A DNA stretch of 64,000 nt, taken from Tetrahymena elliotti 4EA. Lineage: Eukaryota > Ciliophora > Oligohymenophorea > Hymenostomatida > Tetrahymenidae. The DNA is taken from assembly GCA_000231825.2 (NCBI GenBank), contig JH720336.1:519116-583115 (forward strand). The letters are read 5' to 3'. Each line of letters starts with the position of its first letter. Within the stretch, counting starts at the first letter, position 1. Made by a program: the position numbers and the translations under genes. This document shows, piece by piece, positions 34,339 to 46,723 of the stretch. Under the pieces are notes generated by a model. The model was not told where the DNA came from and did no database searches. It worked only from the letters and a program-made list of their open reading frames with translations.

Positions 34339-37300
34339 ATGAGTTAATCGGAAGAAAATGAGAAGCAAACATTTAAGGCTTATGCTTAATTACCTTATAA
34401 GCCTTTTAAGTTTATAGAGCCAACAGAAAATTTGAATTTGAGGTTAGTTGCAAATATAGATCCAGATTAATTATATTACAGAGGTGATTTAGATTAGGCT
34501 TCAACAGTTTTGAAAAATTTCGTAAACAGCCATATTCCTGAAGAAATGGATTATGAGATGTTTAATAAATTATTTAGATTATCTCAGCTAGCTATTGAAT
34601 ACTACTCATAAGAATAAGCTAACAGATAGTAAGCAATAGATGAATAATATTTGAGATATAAATAGTTGTAAGAATAAGAAAAGAGTTTAAAAGAGTTAAA
34701 GATTAAACATCAAGAGAAGAAAGAAACTTATAAAGTATTCAACTTATAATGTCTTTTTAGAGGAAGGCTTAATGGAATTAATATGTTTTATTTTATATTT
34801 TAAATTAGGAACATCTCAAGCAGCTTAGTCTTAAGATTTAAGAGATGAAAAAGGAAGCAGAAAAAATTGGTAGCTACAAATGCATTTACTGCTCAAAGGC
34901 TTATAGAGATAAAGATGGATTAGATTCCCATGTAAAGAGAAGGCATTTAGATATGCTAAATGAGATTTAGGTTAGAAAAAATTTTTTTATAGAGATTTCT
35001 TTATTCATCTTTATATTATGATGTGAAATAAAAGGAAACAAAAGACATGCTTAAGGAACGTTAAGACCCTATTTATAAGCTAAAAAAGAATCAATAGGAG
35101 GAAATTAGAGAGTAAAATAAAATATAATTAGAAAGGTTGTAATAATTGCAGTAATAGCTTGAACAAGCAAAGATAAATGAAGCTAAGTTGGTTGAGTAAA
35201 TAACAAGTAAACTAAAATAAGACTTTGATGTGAAAATCAGCGAAGTTATTCAGCAAACAAATGAAGAAAATAAAAAGGAAATGGAGAAGTCATCCTAGTT
35301 ATAGAAAGAAAAGGATTAAATTTCATAGAAAAACTAAATAAAAGTCTAGGAGATTAACGAATATCTAGATAAAATGAATTAAAATTTAGAAAGTTTCTAA
35401 AAAAAGTAATTTATTTTTGATAAATAAATTAACTTATTAATATTTTTATTATGAATTGATTACAGTTTTTCAAAGATCTAAGAGTAGCAAGATAAGATGG
35501 CTAAATAGTAAGATGAATACAATAAATAGCTTGATAAAATCTCAGAAAATTAAGAAGAATTAAAAAAATCTTCTTTACAGCAATCTGCTCTCGTAATAAA
35601 TTATTTAGATTTATCAATTTATTTTATTAAAAATGATTTACATTTGAATAGATTAAAGAATAGCAAAGTGTTTATGTGGGAAACATCATATCCAATAGAA
35701 CTGCTCCTCTTCCAATCAATACAAAATAAAATTCTAAAACAGGTTTTATATTTGAAAATTTTTTTAAATTTTATTGATTAAATTCTGTTTTTAAAATATA
35801 AAAAGACTCATTTCCTGTCTAGCCTCAACCAACAGCTGATTTCAAGAATGCTGCTAAACAGCCTAAATCTTTCTTCAACTAAGATGATGAAGATTCTTTT
35901 TTGAATAATAATAGCTCATTAATAGAAGATTAATAAATTAGGGATTTTAAAGGAATTACAGGAAAATCAGGATTTTTACAAGCTAAAGTAGTCCATATAG
36001 GAGATTTAGAAGACGACTTTGATAGTGAAGATGAAAATAGAAAGTCTTATTTAAAGTAAAAGTAAGAAGAAGAGATTAGAAGTTAATTAAAACAAGAATT
36101 AAAAAGTATTATCTTATTTATTTTATTTTTAAACATTGATTTGATTTGAGATATTTTTTATTTTAAGAATATAATTTATTTTAATAGTATCAAAAGATGA
36201 TAAATCTAGTGAGATTAAATACAATTAAAAATCCTAGACATTTATTTATTAGGAGCCTTAGAGTATGAGTATTGAAAATTATAATAAAAATCAAGCAGGA
36301 GTTAAGAGTTTAAATTAAATTGCAGATTTAGATTTGTAAGGGTTAGCAAGAATAAGTTAGACTTAAATTGAAGATGATAATAGACAGAAGGCTAAAAATA
36401 GTAAAACTACTTCAAAGAAGCTTATTGAAGAATAAATTAAAATAGATGAATAAGATGAGAAATAATTCTTTTAAAATGAAACTATTCAAACTTAAGAAAC
36501 TCCCAGATAGCCTAATGTTTTGACTAATCAAATGAGCTTTGGAACTAAAGCACTTGAACCTAATTCTGACTAAAATTTTGGCAGAAAGAGTATGTTTAGT
36601 AGTTAGAAATAAAAAAAACTAGATGATTTACAAATTTAAGAACAACCAAGTAAAGAAATTTAAATAAGTCAAGTTAATTCTGATAAAGAGGAAGATGATT
36701 AATCTGAAATCAAGGGCAAAAAGGATAAAAAAGATAAAAAGGAAAACAAAGATAAAAAAGAAAAGGATGAAAAGAAAGATAAGAAAGAAAAGAAGGAAAA
36801 CAAAGACAAGAAGGAAAAGAAAGATAAGAAGGAGAAAGAAGATGGTGATGATAAAAAAGATAAAAAAAAGAGATCAAAAAACAGATCTAGTTCCAGCTCC
36901 AGCTCTAGTAAATCTAGATCGAAATCTGGTTCTAGTGCAAGTAGTTTATCAGATATTTCTGGTAGAATGAAGGGAAATTATAAGAAGAAAAACAAGTAAT
37001 CAAACAACTCATCTAAAAAATCAATAGGAGATATTAAAGACATACCTTCTCCTTTAAATGAGAAAGATGGGAAACTATTTTAAGAATAAAGAAAAAGTAA
37101 AAGCCAACTTGATGAGGACTAAAAAAATATAAACAAAAAATTAACTGGAGATGACAAAAGAAAATAAAGTTAAGAAATCAATTAAAATAATTCATTTGGA
37201 ACCATTAAAAAAGATCAAAATGAATAGAAGAGTTCATTAGATAATTAAAAATTTAAAGAAGATAACTAGAGTAAAGATGAAATAAAAAATGGATTGAAAG

Positions 37301-38742
37301 ATGAAAATAATAAGGCCAAAGACTCTGATGAGTCTTCTTTTATGAGAAGGGGCTCAAAAGATTCATAGAAACAATAGTCTCCTTAAGGAACAAAATAAGA
37401 AATATTATAAAATGAAATAGCTGATGATTAAAAAGATTCTTTTGCTCTCCCTTCATTGTAACCTCCTCCTTCCCTAGACATCCAAAAGAAGGACTCTATT
37501 TTTGATAAAATTTAAAAAACTGATTCAATACAAGTTGGCTAGAGTTAAAGACAATAGAGTAGTAACTAAGATATAAAAGAATAAAAATTAAGTAAATTTG
37601 GAAATTTATCATAAACATCATTAAGTAAGATTGATTCTCAAAGATCAGAAAAAAATGTAGAAATACCTAAAGCTGGTGATGATCAAAAATAAATATCTTC
37701 TGATAAATTATACATGAAAAACAGATAATCTTCAATTAAAGCTGATAGTGTGTAAGAAGAAGATAAACAAGTTTCTTAACAATAAAATTAATCATCACCT
37801 TCAAACAATCCATTAAAAAACTAAAATGAGTAAAAATTAGGCTCGTAGAATAAATTATCATCAAGAAAATCTTCTTAAATAAAAGAAGAAGAAAGTAATA
37901 AAAATTAAAGCAATAAAGATGACATTAATAAAATTAAAAGTGAAGTTGGAAACAACATCAGCAACTCAGATAAACCAACAGGATCTTAATCTTTGATTAA
38001 AAAGTAATCTGAAAACAACAAAAGTTAAAATGATTAGGATGATACTGATAATATTAAAAAAATTTAAAATGAAGCAGGAAATAGTAATAAAGATGACAAA
38101 ATAGCAGGAACTTAATCTGAAATTAAAAAGTAGCAAGAAAGCAATAAAAGTTAACATAATTTAGACAGCAGCGATGAAACTAAAAAACTCAAAAATGAAG
38201 TTGGAAGTAGCAACTAGGATAAAAATACAGGATCTTAGTCTTTAATTAAAAAGTAATCAGCGGAAGATATTAAAAAGTAAGATTAGTAAAAAGCATCGGA
38301 GCTAATCAAATAATAAGCAGCACCTTCTTTAAAAGTAAATGAAGGAGGCTTTGATTTTTATAAAGATTCTCCAAGATAAGATGAATAATTACCACCAACT
38401 GAATAGGAAGTAAAAATAGAAAACTAACTTCTTTCTGTTAGACAGAACAGTGACGAGGAAATAAAGAAAAACTAAAATACTATAGGAAGACATTAAGTTA
38501 AACATTAAGAATAAAAAGAAGAAACATCAACTCTTAAGCCTTTTGTCAATTCTGAAATTGACGAAATTCGTAAAGAACTAAACTCAAAATAATAAAATAA
38601 AATTGATAAGTTAGATAAAAAATATGGAGATTTCACAGATGATGATGAAGAACTAGAAGAAAAACTTGGAATAAAAGATAATAAATAAAACAAAAATAAA
38701 TTGGCAGGGGCCTTTGAAGAGATAGAAGATGATGATTTTTGA
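34339..38742 (+). CDS. DZIP1-like C2H2 zinc-finger protein (cilium transition zone)
   Basis: Seven exons (34339-34734, 34809-34970, 35035-35405, 35466-35592, 35652-35742, 35806-36105, 36188-38742) total exactly 1334 codons; introns are 59-82 nt. The N-terminus has the DZIP1-type domain (VANIDPDQLYYRGDLDQAS... with the AIEYYS helix) and a coiled coil, then one C2H2 finger, C-x2-C-x12-H-x4-H at residues 157-178 (core CIYCSKAY...SHVKRRH), and a second Gln-rich coiled coil, in the order found in DZIP1/Iguana, a basal-body and transition-zone protein needed to build cilia and for ciliary signalling in animals. The last exon encodes about 850 residues of disorder: acidic patches, a Lys/Asp/Glu-rich block (36710-36890), a Ser/Arg-rich block (SSSSSSSKSRSKSGS) and about three 40-residue repeats (37912-38270). 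This tail is far longer than in animal DZIP1. Assignment rests on domain order and the finger. Confidence 0.8.
37912..38270 (+). repeat. Coding tandem repeat in the DZIP1-like tail
   Basis: Three to four units of about 37-45 codons, each with NEVGxSN-D-K-TGSQSLIKKQSE-NKSQ followed by an acidic D-x-D-x-x-K-K stretch. Units differ by substitutions and short length changes, so the array is not recent. It is confined to the disordered tail. Confidence 0.8.
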
Positions 38743-39916
38743 TTAAAATATATCAAATACTTATTTGCCATTTATGTATGTATGCTTATATTATTAGTAT
38801 TCATAAAAAACATTTTCATTTTTTTAACTTTTTAGATTTAAATGAAATGAATTATGATATTTGTTTAACAAAAATAAATTGGCTTTGATGTTTGATGAAA
38901 TTTTACGAAATCTTCATAAATTAAATATTGTATTTTTTATATTAGTGTTTTAATAAAAGATATTTAACTCTAAAAATAATCAAAAAATTTTGAAGAAGTA
39001 ATTAATAAGCTAATCCAGAAATAAAAAATATTAAATTTTTGTAATAAATTATTTATTTATTTTAATTTTCAAAACTCTATCATAAAGTTAAAATTTTAAC
39101 TTTAACTCTGAAAAAAAGGAACTTTTAAGGAATGAAGATAAATTATCAAAGAGGAGTTGAATTAATTGAGTTTTTTTCACATTAATTTCTAAAAAAATCT
39201 GAATAAATTTGCAAAGAATTTATTTGATGAAAAAAAAAACCATCATTTGATAGTAAAATATAATAAAATATTTATTTTTGCTTTAATTGATAAATTTTTT
39301 CTTCTTTTGATTGTTAATAATTCAAAATGCTTTAGTAATTAATAACTAAAATAGTGTTTCCTAGATTTATTTATTGATCAGATTTGAAATAATTTCAAAA
39401 TATGTTAGTCAAAATTGCTAAATAATAAATATGTTTAAAAATGTAAGTACCTAAAAATTGAATTAAATAAAAAAAATAATATGAAAAATAAGTATTTAAA
39501 ATCCAAATTTTGATTTAGTTTACTGAAGGTTTTTTATATGTATTGCATGAGATAGATATTCAGATGATATTAAGAGTTGAAAACACTATGAAAGTTATAT
39601 ATCTTTAAAGTAATGCTAAGACCTTTTTAGATTTGATGAATTAATTTCATAAATTAATAGATCAAATAAGTATGAATGAGAAAAATAAGTCGTAATTGGT
39701 TTGTAAAGTATTTAGTTTTCATTGCTGAAAATATATTTAATAATATGCTTTTACTAAATTTTGTGACTTTCTTTTTAACTGCAAAATTTTAGAGTAAGAT
39801 TTGATAGGAATTAATTGGTTTGTTAAATATAGTTTAACATTAAATGCGCATTAATATTATTATTTTAAGTATTTGATTTATAATAACTTAAAGTAAAATT
39901 TATATTTTTACTCACA
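38743..39916. other. AT-rich spacer
   Basis: About 1.2 kb between two plus-strand genes, without coding composition. It should contain the 3' end signals of the DZIP1-like gene and the promoter of the MORN gene, but nothing is recognisable. Confidence 0.5.
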
Positions 39917-42509
39917 ATGAGCAAAGCTTAAGTAAGCAGTAATTCTACATCAAACGAAAAGACATACAAAAGTCCTTATAAAGATGTAGACTCATAGTTA
40001 GATTTAGTTAAAATTACTTATAAAAATGGTGATTAATATAATGGCTAATTATCAAATCAGAAAAAAAATGGGTTTGGCATTTTTCAAAGAAAGAATCCTT
40101 CTGAAAGTTATGAAGGTAAATAAAGATTTATTTCTTTAAATTCTAATTAAATAAGTTTATTCTACTTCTTTAAAGGACAATGGGTGAATGACTAAAAGCA
40201 TGGTAAGGGCAAATTTGTAAATAAAGATGGAATTGTATATGAAGGTGTATGGAATAATGATCAGCCTAATGGGTATGGTACTCTAACTATTCCTGAAACA
40301 AATGATAATCTTTAAAAGCCTTTGAAAATTTAGGGATTTTCCATTTTAACTAAAAGCTTAAATAATCAATTGTAAACTGATGGTGATATTCTAAACTACC
40401 GTGGAGGTTGGAGGGAGGGTATTTACTTAATTATAAATTTGCTATTTAAGATTAAAATTAAAGGTTTTTTGTTGAGAATATTTATGTTTTCGATCAAAAA
40501 GGCAAAATGAGTTAATTAGGAATAGCTATTTTTCAGAATGGAGATAGATATGAGGGGGATTTTTAAGATGGTTTGAGACATGGAAAAGGAGAATACATTT
40601 TCAAGGATGGTAAAAAATATATTGGAAGCTGGTATTGTGACTTATTTGATGGATAAGGTTCACTTTATAATTGCAATATAATTCTTTATTAAGGAGTAAG
40701 TTGTTATGAGTTTTTATAAATGTCAATTTAATTTTTAGGAATATTTATTGAAGTAACTTTAAATATTTAGATGTGGAAAAACGGTTTAATGAATGGAATT
40801 GGCAAGGAATACTATCTAGATGGAAGCTATTTTTATGGGAATTTCTATTAAAATTTAAAGGAAGGTGCAGGAAAGTTATTTGGAAGAAACAAAGAAGTAT
40901 TTGAAAGTGTTTGGAAAAATGGTGTTCCTGATAAGATATGCAAAATCACATATGATGATGGATCTGTCTATGAAGGTGAGCAGAAAGATTATTTAAAGCA
41001 TGGAAGCGGAAAAATAATTTATGAAAATAATGAACTCTATCTTGGAGAGGTTCTAATTTATTTTTATTTCAATGAAGAATTTTAATTATTTTTAATTTAA
41101 AAAAAATAGTTTTTCTAAGATAAAAAGCAAGGTAAAGGCATATACAAATATTTTAATGGTGCTACTTATGAAGGAGAATGGCTAAATGATCAGATAGAAG
41201 GAAAAGGTTTTTACATTTTGGAAAACAAAGAAAGATATGAAGGAAGATGGTAAGCGAATAAACCAAATGGCAGGGGAAAATACTTCTATGAAAATGGAGA
41301 TGAATATGATGGAGTAATTTAAATTATTTTTATCAAACTATTTTTGTTGTTATGTGAATGGTAAATTTAAATAAAAATAGTTTTGGGAGAGAGGAAAATA
41401 AAATGGGAAAGGAGTTTACAAATATGCAAATGGATCTATTTATGAAGGACTATGGAAGGATGGAGAGAAACAGGGATATGGAATACTGATTAATTAATAG
41501 AAAGTCTATCAAGGTGATTGGATAAAAAATGAATTGGTCAAAGGAATATAAGTAGATAAAATTACCAAGGAAATTTATAATGGATAATTCAAAGAAAATA
41601 GTGTAAGCAATATATAAATAAATAACCTTTCTTTCATATTTTTTATTTTTTTTAAGGTAAAGAGGTCAAAATTAAAATTTGGCATAATTTACATATCAAT
41701 TCTAAATTTGTTTGTTTATTTGAATGGTTGTCGTGGGTGGGAATTAATTTAATTTTATAGATTACATAAATCTTACTTAACTGTATGTACTATGAACTTA
41801 AGTAGCTTATATTTTATAAAATAAAGTAAAGACATGGCTATGGGGAGTAAACTTATATAAATGGAGATAAATATCATGGATATTGGGAGAATGATAAAAA
41901 GAGAGGGAGAGGAACTTACTACTTTTCTAATGGAGATGTAGTAGAAGGCATATGGGAAAATGATGAAAAAACAGGAAAGGACACCTACAAATATAAATCA
42001 AATATTTAGTATTCTACTAGTATAAAAGAAGTAAATATCTAAAGACATAATACAAATTCCAATTAAGTGAAAATTAATTTAACTAGGAGGAGAGGAAAAA
42101 GTCAAAGCTGCTTGAAAGCAAATTAGGAGAGTCAATCAAGCAGTATGAAAGTTTAGGTGAAACTGAATATTAAACTAAGAGACTGTCTTAGCATTCAATA
42201 AAGATAGAAGATGATTAAAATTAAAATAAAAAAAGACTACTTAATTCTTATGATTAATATTAATCGAGATATCTTTCAAACTCGGATGTGAAGCATTTAA
42301 ATATTGACAATAGTACTTAGCATGAAAAAAATAATGAAGAATATGATCCCTGTTAATAATTTGAAGCTAATAGTTTTAATTTTGATTTGTAAAAAAGTGA
42401 AATTGGCATCTAAGACTTTATAGAATTAAATAAATATTTAGATAAAATGACTTTAGATTTAATGGCTCTGCAAGAATACAATTCAAAGAATAATTCAGAA
42501 GAAGCTTGA
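39917..42509 (+). CDS. MORN-repeat protein
   Basis: Eight exons (39917-40115, 40176-40418, 40451-40695, 40771-41049, 41110-41313, 41381-41602, 41827-42030, 42087-42509) give exactly 673 codons. Introns are 32 to 224 nt. Residues 40-520 contain at least a dozen MORN motifs of the form G-x-Y-x-G-x-W-x-x-G-x-x-x-G-x-G (for example RYEGDFQDGLRHGKGEY and TYEGEWLNDQIEGKGFY), a beta-hairpin solenoid that binds membranes or partner proteins. Spacing is irregular around introns, and exon boundaries often fall in the repeats. The C-terminal 140 residues are charged, coiled-coil-like and Gln/Asn-rich. MORN proteins in ciliates and apicomplexans act in cortical cytoskeleton, basal body or axoneme structures, or as phosphoinositide-kinase modules; no kinase domain is present here. 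Start is the first ATG of the frame. Confidence 0.85.
40419..40450 (+). other. 32-nt intron in the MORN gene
   Basis: Starts GTATTTAC and ends TATTTAAG. Removing it restores the MORN frame (GGWREG to DQNQRFFVEN); reading through leads to a TGA in the next frame. Using the later AG at 40463 would also give a TGA. Confidence 0.6.
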
Positions 42510-42967
42510 TTTATTTATTTCTTTTAGTATAATCAGCAAACATTGTTTAAAACAATTAATATTAATTTAATTTTGTTATTTTAAGCTAGTAAATTGTAAT
42601 ATTCAATAATTTAACATGCAGGAAAAGATATTCTAAATCATAGTACTGTGGTATTTATTGTTTTTTTATCAAATTTGTCTTATTATTATTGATGAAGATT
42701 CTAAAAATTATTTTTTATGTAAAATAAATCATATTGTTAACTAATTTTTTAATTTTTTGAATATAATTATAAGCATTATTGATGAGCAAATATTGTATAA
42801 AGTTTGATTAAAAATAATAGGTTAGAAAAACATTAGCAGAATTCATTTAATGCTACTAACTCATATTCAAAAAATCATTCAACAAGTAAACTTATGGTTA
42901 GTGTAACATTTGTTATTTTTTATCAATTTTTTGTCTTATTATTATTGAGTAAGATTAAAATTATTTT
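42510..42967. repeat. Duplicated 3' tail of the LRR gene joined to a copied 5' flank
   Basis: 42650-42765 repeats 42910-43015 (both carry TCTTATTATTATTGA, then ATTATTTTTATGTAAAATAAATCATATT, then AACTAATTTTTTA). 42770-42890 repeats 44341-44480, the sequence immediately upstream of the coiled-coil gene at 44506 (AATATTGTATA, TTTGATTAAAAATAATAGGT, TCATATTCAAAAAA, ATTCAACAAG). So two segments that flank the LRR gene have second copies here in the reverse context, as expected from a tandem duplication followed by loss of the gene body. Confidence 0.7.
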
Positions 42968-43876
42968 TCATGTAAAATAAATCATATTATAAACTAATTT
43001 TTTTATTTTAAGAACCCTAGCTTTTAATTAAAGCATTTATAACTCATTTACATGATTCTTCCCAAAAAAAAGCCTTAATGTCTAAAGATTATTTAATCCA
43101 CTAAGTAAATTACACAAACTTTAAGTGCAATTATATAAATAACTTTATTATAAAAAAATCACTAAATTCTTGAGGTTAGAATAATTTTTTAACATATTTC
43201 CTAAGCAATCTATTCCCTCAGGGCCAACTTAGTTTAGACTTAAATCAAGTAAAAAATATGATAAACTTTAACACTTTTTTAAATTAGAAGCTAAATTTTA
43301 TACACCTTAGTCACCAATTTTATTGAATCTGAAATACATTATCAGTTAAGTCAGCTTTGGCAATTTGGATATTGCAGAGCCTAGGAATAATATACTCTGC
43401 TAAGTAATGTAGTTCTTTGAAAGAGGTAATGATAATTTTTAGAGATTAATGCAATTAACTAAGAAGGAACTTAGTTCTTCTACACCCTTTTGACCAATCT
43501 TATTTTAGTAGAAATTTAGATTCAAATTGATGAGATTTTTGCAACTTGCTAGCATATAAGAAAAACCTGAAATTCCCTTACATTCAATATCATTGTGACT
43601 AAGTGCTAGATCCAAATTCTACAGATTAGTACACTTCCCTAAAGCAGAGCATAATTGAATAATTCGACTATCACCAAGATAGCACATTTTTAGTTGAATA
43701 GTTATATTCTAGATATTGCTACAATTTTCTAAAACAAAGCATAATTTTTGCATTGATTCTGTTTAAACAAGAGTTTTTTTCTCATTTAAATTAAAATTAA
43801 CTTAGCTCAAAGTTGATAACTCTGAAACATCAATCTTTTATATTGAATTAAAACACTTTATGCTTTCTTTTTCCAT
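42968..43876 (-). CDS. Leucine-rich-repeat (RNI-type) protein
   Basis: A single open frame of exactly 303 codons, ATG 43876 to TGA 42968. About seven LRR units of 35-40 residues with the RNI-like pattern L-x-x-C-x-N-L-x-x-L-x-L-x-L-x-x-N-x-I-x-x-x-G (for example CTNLQNLDLALSHNDIECKG and CINLQKLSL). Repeats cover residues 40-290; the N-terminus (MEKESIKCFNSIQK) is short and not a signal peptide. Such proteins are numerous in Tetrahymena and act as interaction scaffolds. There is no kinase or F-box part. The last 20 codons lie in a segment that has a second copy downstream (42650-42765), so the 3' end may have been altered by duplication. Confidence 0.8.
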
Positions 43877-44505
43877 TTCTTTTTTCAAATAAATTTTAAT
43901 TTTGACAAAAAAAAGTAATAAAAATACTTAATAAATTAAAATTGGTTTGATAAGTTTAATGTTTGCAGTGATATTCTATCTATTTATAGCTTTTTATTAT
44001 AGATTGAGAGATAAAGAGAAAGAGATAAGATAGAGAGGGGGAGATTTTTTAATTGAATAATTATTTGATTGTTTTTGATGTAAAAAATAATGTAATGGAA
44101 ATAATTGTAAAATTTGGCGCAAATAATTGAAATATAAATATAACACTCTAAATATGCTGACAAATAAGTATTTGAAAATACAATAAACTGAATGAAGTTA
44201 GTAAAATTAATTAATTATTAGTATTTAGAAGCTTTCTCAAAGCCAATCAATCTTTTTGAAGAAGATTAATTTAATTCAGCTCTTTTGCCAAAAGTCTTTA
44301 TTTAAAAAAAAACAATTAAAATCTAGATAATTCATTTATTATAAACATTATTGAAGCAAATATTGTATAGAGTTTTTTGATTAAAAATAATAGGTTAGAA
44401 AAAAAATTTATATAATAAATAGTTTAACTCACATAATACTATTGATTCATATTCAAAAAAACAATTCAACAAGCAAGTAAGTAAGCAAGCAAGCAAGCAA
44501 ACAAG
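43877..44505. other. Divergent spacer with (AAGC)n next to a start codon
   Basis: About 630 bases between the LRR gene and the coiled-coil gene. It contains the second copy of a duplicated 5' flank (44341-44480) and, just before the ATG at 44506, a short AAGC/AAGT tetranucleotide repeat (about 44468-44505) that is probably in the 5' untranslated region. Confidence 0.6.
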
Positions 44506-44988
44506 ATGAGCACTTTTAACTAATTTATGCAAAACGATGAAACATACACAGATCTTTATACTCCTTTGCTATATTTAGAGAAAGGAATGAAAAGAGGTAA
44601 GGAGTAATTTAGAGATTTTAACAGAGCTGTAAAGTAAACATCTAGAAAGGCTAATGAGATTGGACAAAAGGTGTAAAGCTAAACTGAGTTAATAAAACAA
44701 GCAATGAACAAATTTGTAGGAGATTTAAACACAATTAATAATATTGGAAAAACAATTAACTAAAAGCTTGGTGAATTATAAAGTAAAGTTTCAGGATCAA
44801 AAAAATTAGATAGCTCCTAATTGTAAAGATCCTAAACAATTTAAGCTTAAAGTCAATCAAATAATGATAATAATGATGAAGCAAAAGATAAAAAATAAGA
44901 TGAAAAAGAAGATCTTTAGCAATTACATTTAAAATAAAACTATTCCTCTCCAAACCCTCAAAATGAAATCTCTTTGAAAATAAAATGA
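44506..44988 (+). CDS. Small coiled-coil protein with acidic tail
   Basis: One exon of 161 codons, ATG 44506 to TGA 44986. Residues 1-20 (MSTFNQFMQNDETYTDLYTP) and the LLYLEKGMKRGKEQFRDFNR helix are followed by a long heptad helix (about 25-95), then a Ser/Gln/Asn/Asp-rich tail with KDKKQDEKEDLQQ. No membrane segment, no known motif. The helix resembles SNARE-associated or tethering coiled coils in style only. Its 5' flank has a second copy at 42770-42890, which suggests that a paralogue was once next to it. Confidence 0.7.
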
Positions 44989-46723
44989 AATCTTTAAAGC
45001 TGATCTTTTTATATATAATAACGAATTTCATAAATCTAATGCAATTAAGCATCTACTAAAAAGTAATGAATCTTATCAAAATATTATCATAAGCTCTTAT
45101 GCTGAAACATGAATTAAAATAGATTAATTCCAAATTAACATAAAAAGAAAAACTAAAATAAATATTTCTAATAAACGCTTGACGTTTCTAAAATTGAAAA
45201 CCATATATATTCAACCTAACTTTTAATTTATTGTACCCACCTAACTCATTCATTTATAGATATTCTACTGTAATCTTTATAGATCTATCTCTTTATATCT
45301 TTATTTTATTGATGAATTCTTATTATAAATTTTTATGATAATTATTCATTAATTCAAGCTCATTCATTATTCATTGATTCAAGCTCATTCATTATTCATT
45401 GATTCAAGCTCATTCATTATTCATTGATTCATATATATCAAAAATTTACTTCCTCTCCTAATAAACCCTTGATTTTTGAGTATAATATTTCTTCTCTCAA
45501 GCATTAAATATGAATTCATTCAACTAAGTAAAAAGTAACCTTTTAACCTTTTCATTTTGCAGAATCACTTCATTACTAATAAATTTCAATCATTTTTTTC
45601 TTCATAAAAATTGTTTAAAATTTTTCTCAAAGCTGCTTAGAATTATTTACTAAATATCATAAATTTATTGAGCAAACATAAAATAGTCTTTAGTTTCTAC
45701 TTAAAAATTAACTTTTATCTTTTTACCATTTTAGTCAATTTTTAAATTAAAAGATTTTAGCCAAAAAATTAAAATTATTGAAAAATACCAAGAAAATTAA
45801 ATGTTGAAAAATGGTATTCATTAATAGCATAAGTCTTCATTTGGTCAGAGACAAAATAAATTGATATTTTATTTGATTTCATATTTTAATTTTTGAAATG
45901 AGATTTAATTTAATATTATTAGTTTTTAGTAATTATTTTAAAACAAATATTTAATTTCAATTTAACTATTAAAATAATTTTATCTTCCTCACAAAAAGAA
46001 AATTTATGAAAATTTTATAATTTTTCTCTTAATTAAGAAATTTTAAAATTTTATCATATTGCCTTTTTCAGTTCTCTTTCAATTTATTAAATTTTGAAAA
46101 ATTTGAAATAAAAAAACATTTTTTTAATTTTTCAAAATTAAATTGAAACTATTTCTAATACCATTTTCATTTAAATATTTATTTTTGAATAAATTAAATG
46201 TTATTATGAATTAATTAATAATTTATGTCATTATATGATATCATTTCCTTTTAATCCCAAAAAAATTTATTAATGGTGTTGAAAAAAATAAAAGTTTTTT
46301 AACAGTCCCAAAATATGTTATTTTAAAAAAGAGAAAAAAAATAACTTATCTTAATATATTAAAGCTCTTAATTGAATAACTTCTATTAAGAATGATTTGA
46401 AGAATTCTATGAATCAATTAAATATAATTATGAAGGTAAGAGGTAATTGTTATTACTTTGTTTATAAAAAATTTTATTTTTTTTCTTTTAAGTATTTTGG
46501 TTGTTTTTAATAAATATATAAGCAGAGATTATAACTTTAGGCCCTAATTACAAAGAAATTGAGGGAATAAGAAATAGTTTATATCCATAAATTTATAGTT
46601 GTTTAGGTATTTTTTTTAGCTTTAATTTAAAGATTGGAGTTAAAAGGTAATTACATTACATCAACAATATCCACAAATTTATTAGTATTTAGTTTGGTAT
46701 ATTAAATTATTTCATTTGGTAAA
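44989..46723. other. Spacer with a minisatellite and possible orphan exons
   Basis: 1.7 kb between two plus-strand genes. It holds the 25-bp repeat at 45343-45431 and, at 46400-46600, two coding-like pieces: EEFYESIKYNYE followed by a GTAAGAGG donor, and, after an ATATAAG acceptor, EIITLGPNYKEIEGIRNSL. The pieces join in phase but no start codon or downstream exon fits. Otherwise AT-rich. Confidence 0.45.
45343..45431. repeat. 25-bp minisatellite
   Basis: About 3.5 copies of a 25-base unit (ATTCATTATTCATTGATTCA followed by AGCTC), nearly perfect in the central copies. The high identity suggests a young array. Confidence 0.85.

Noticed and set aside
36695..36970. 91-codon Arg/Lys-rich frame on plus
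   Set aside because: Out-of-frame shadow of the Lys/Asp/Glu-rich tail of the DZIP1-like gene.
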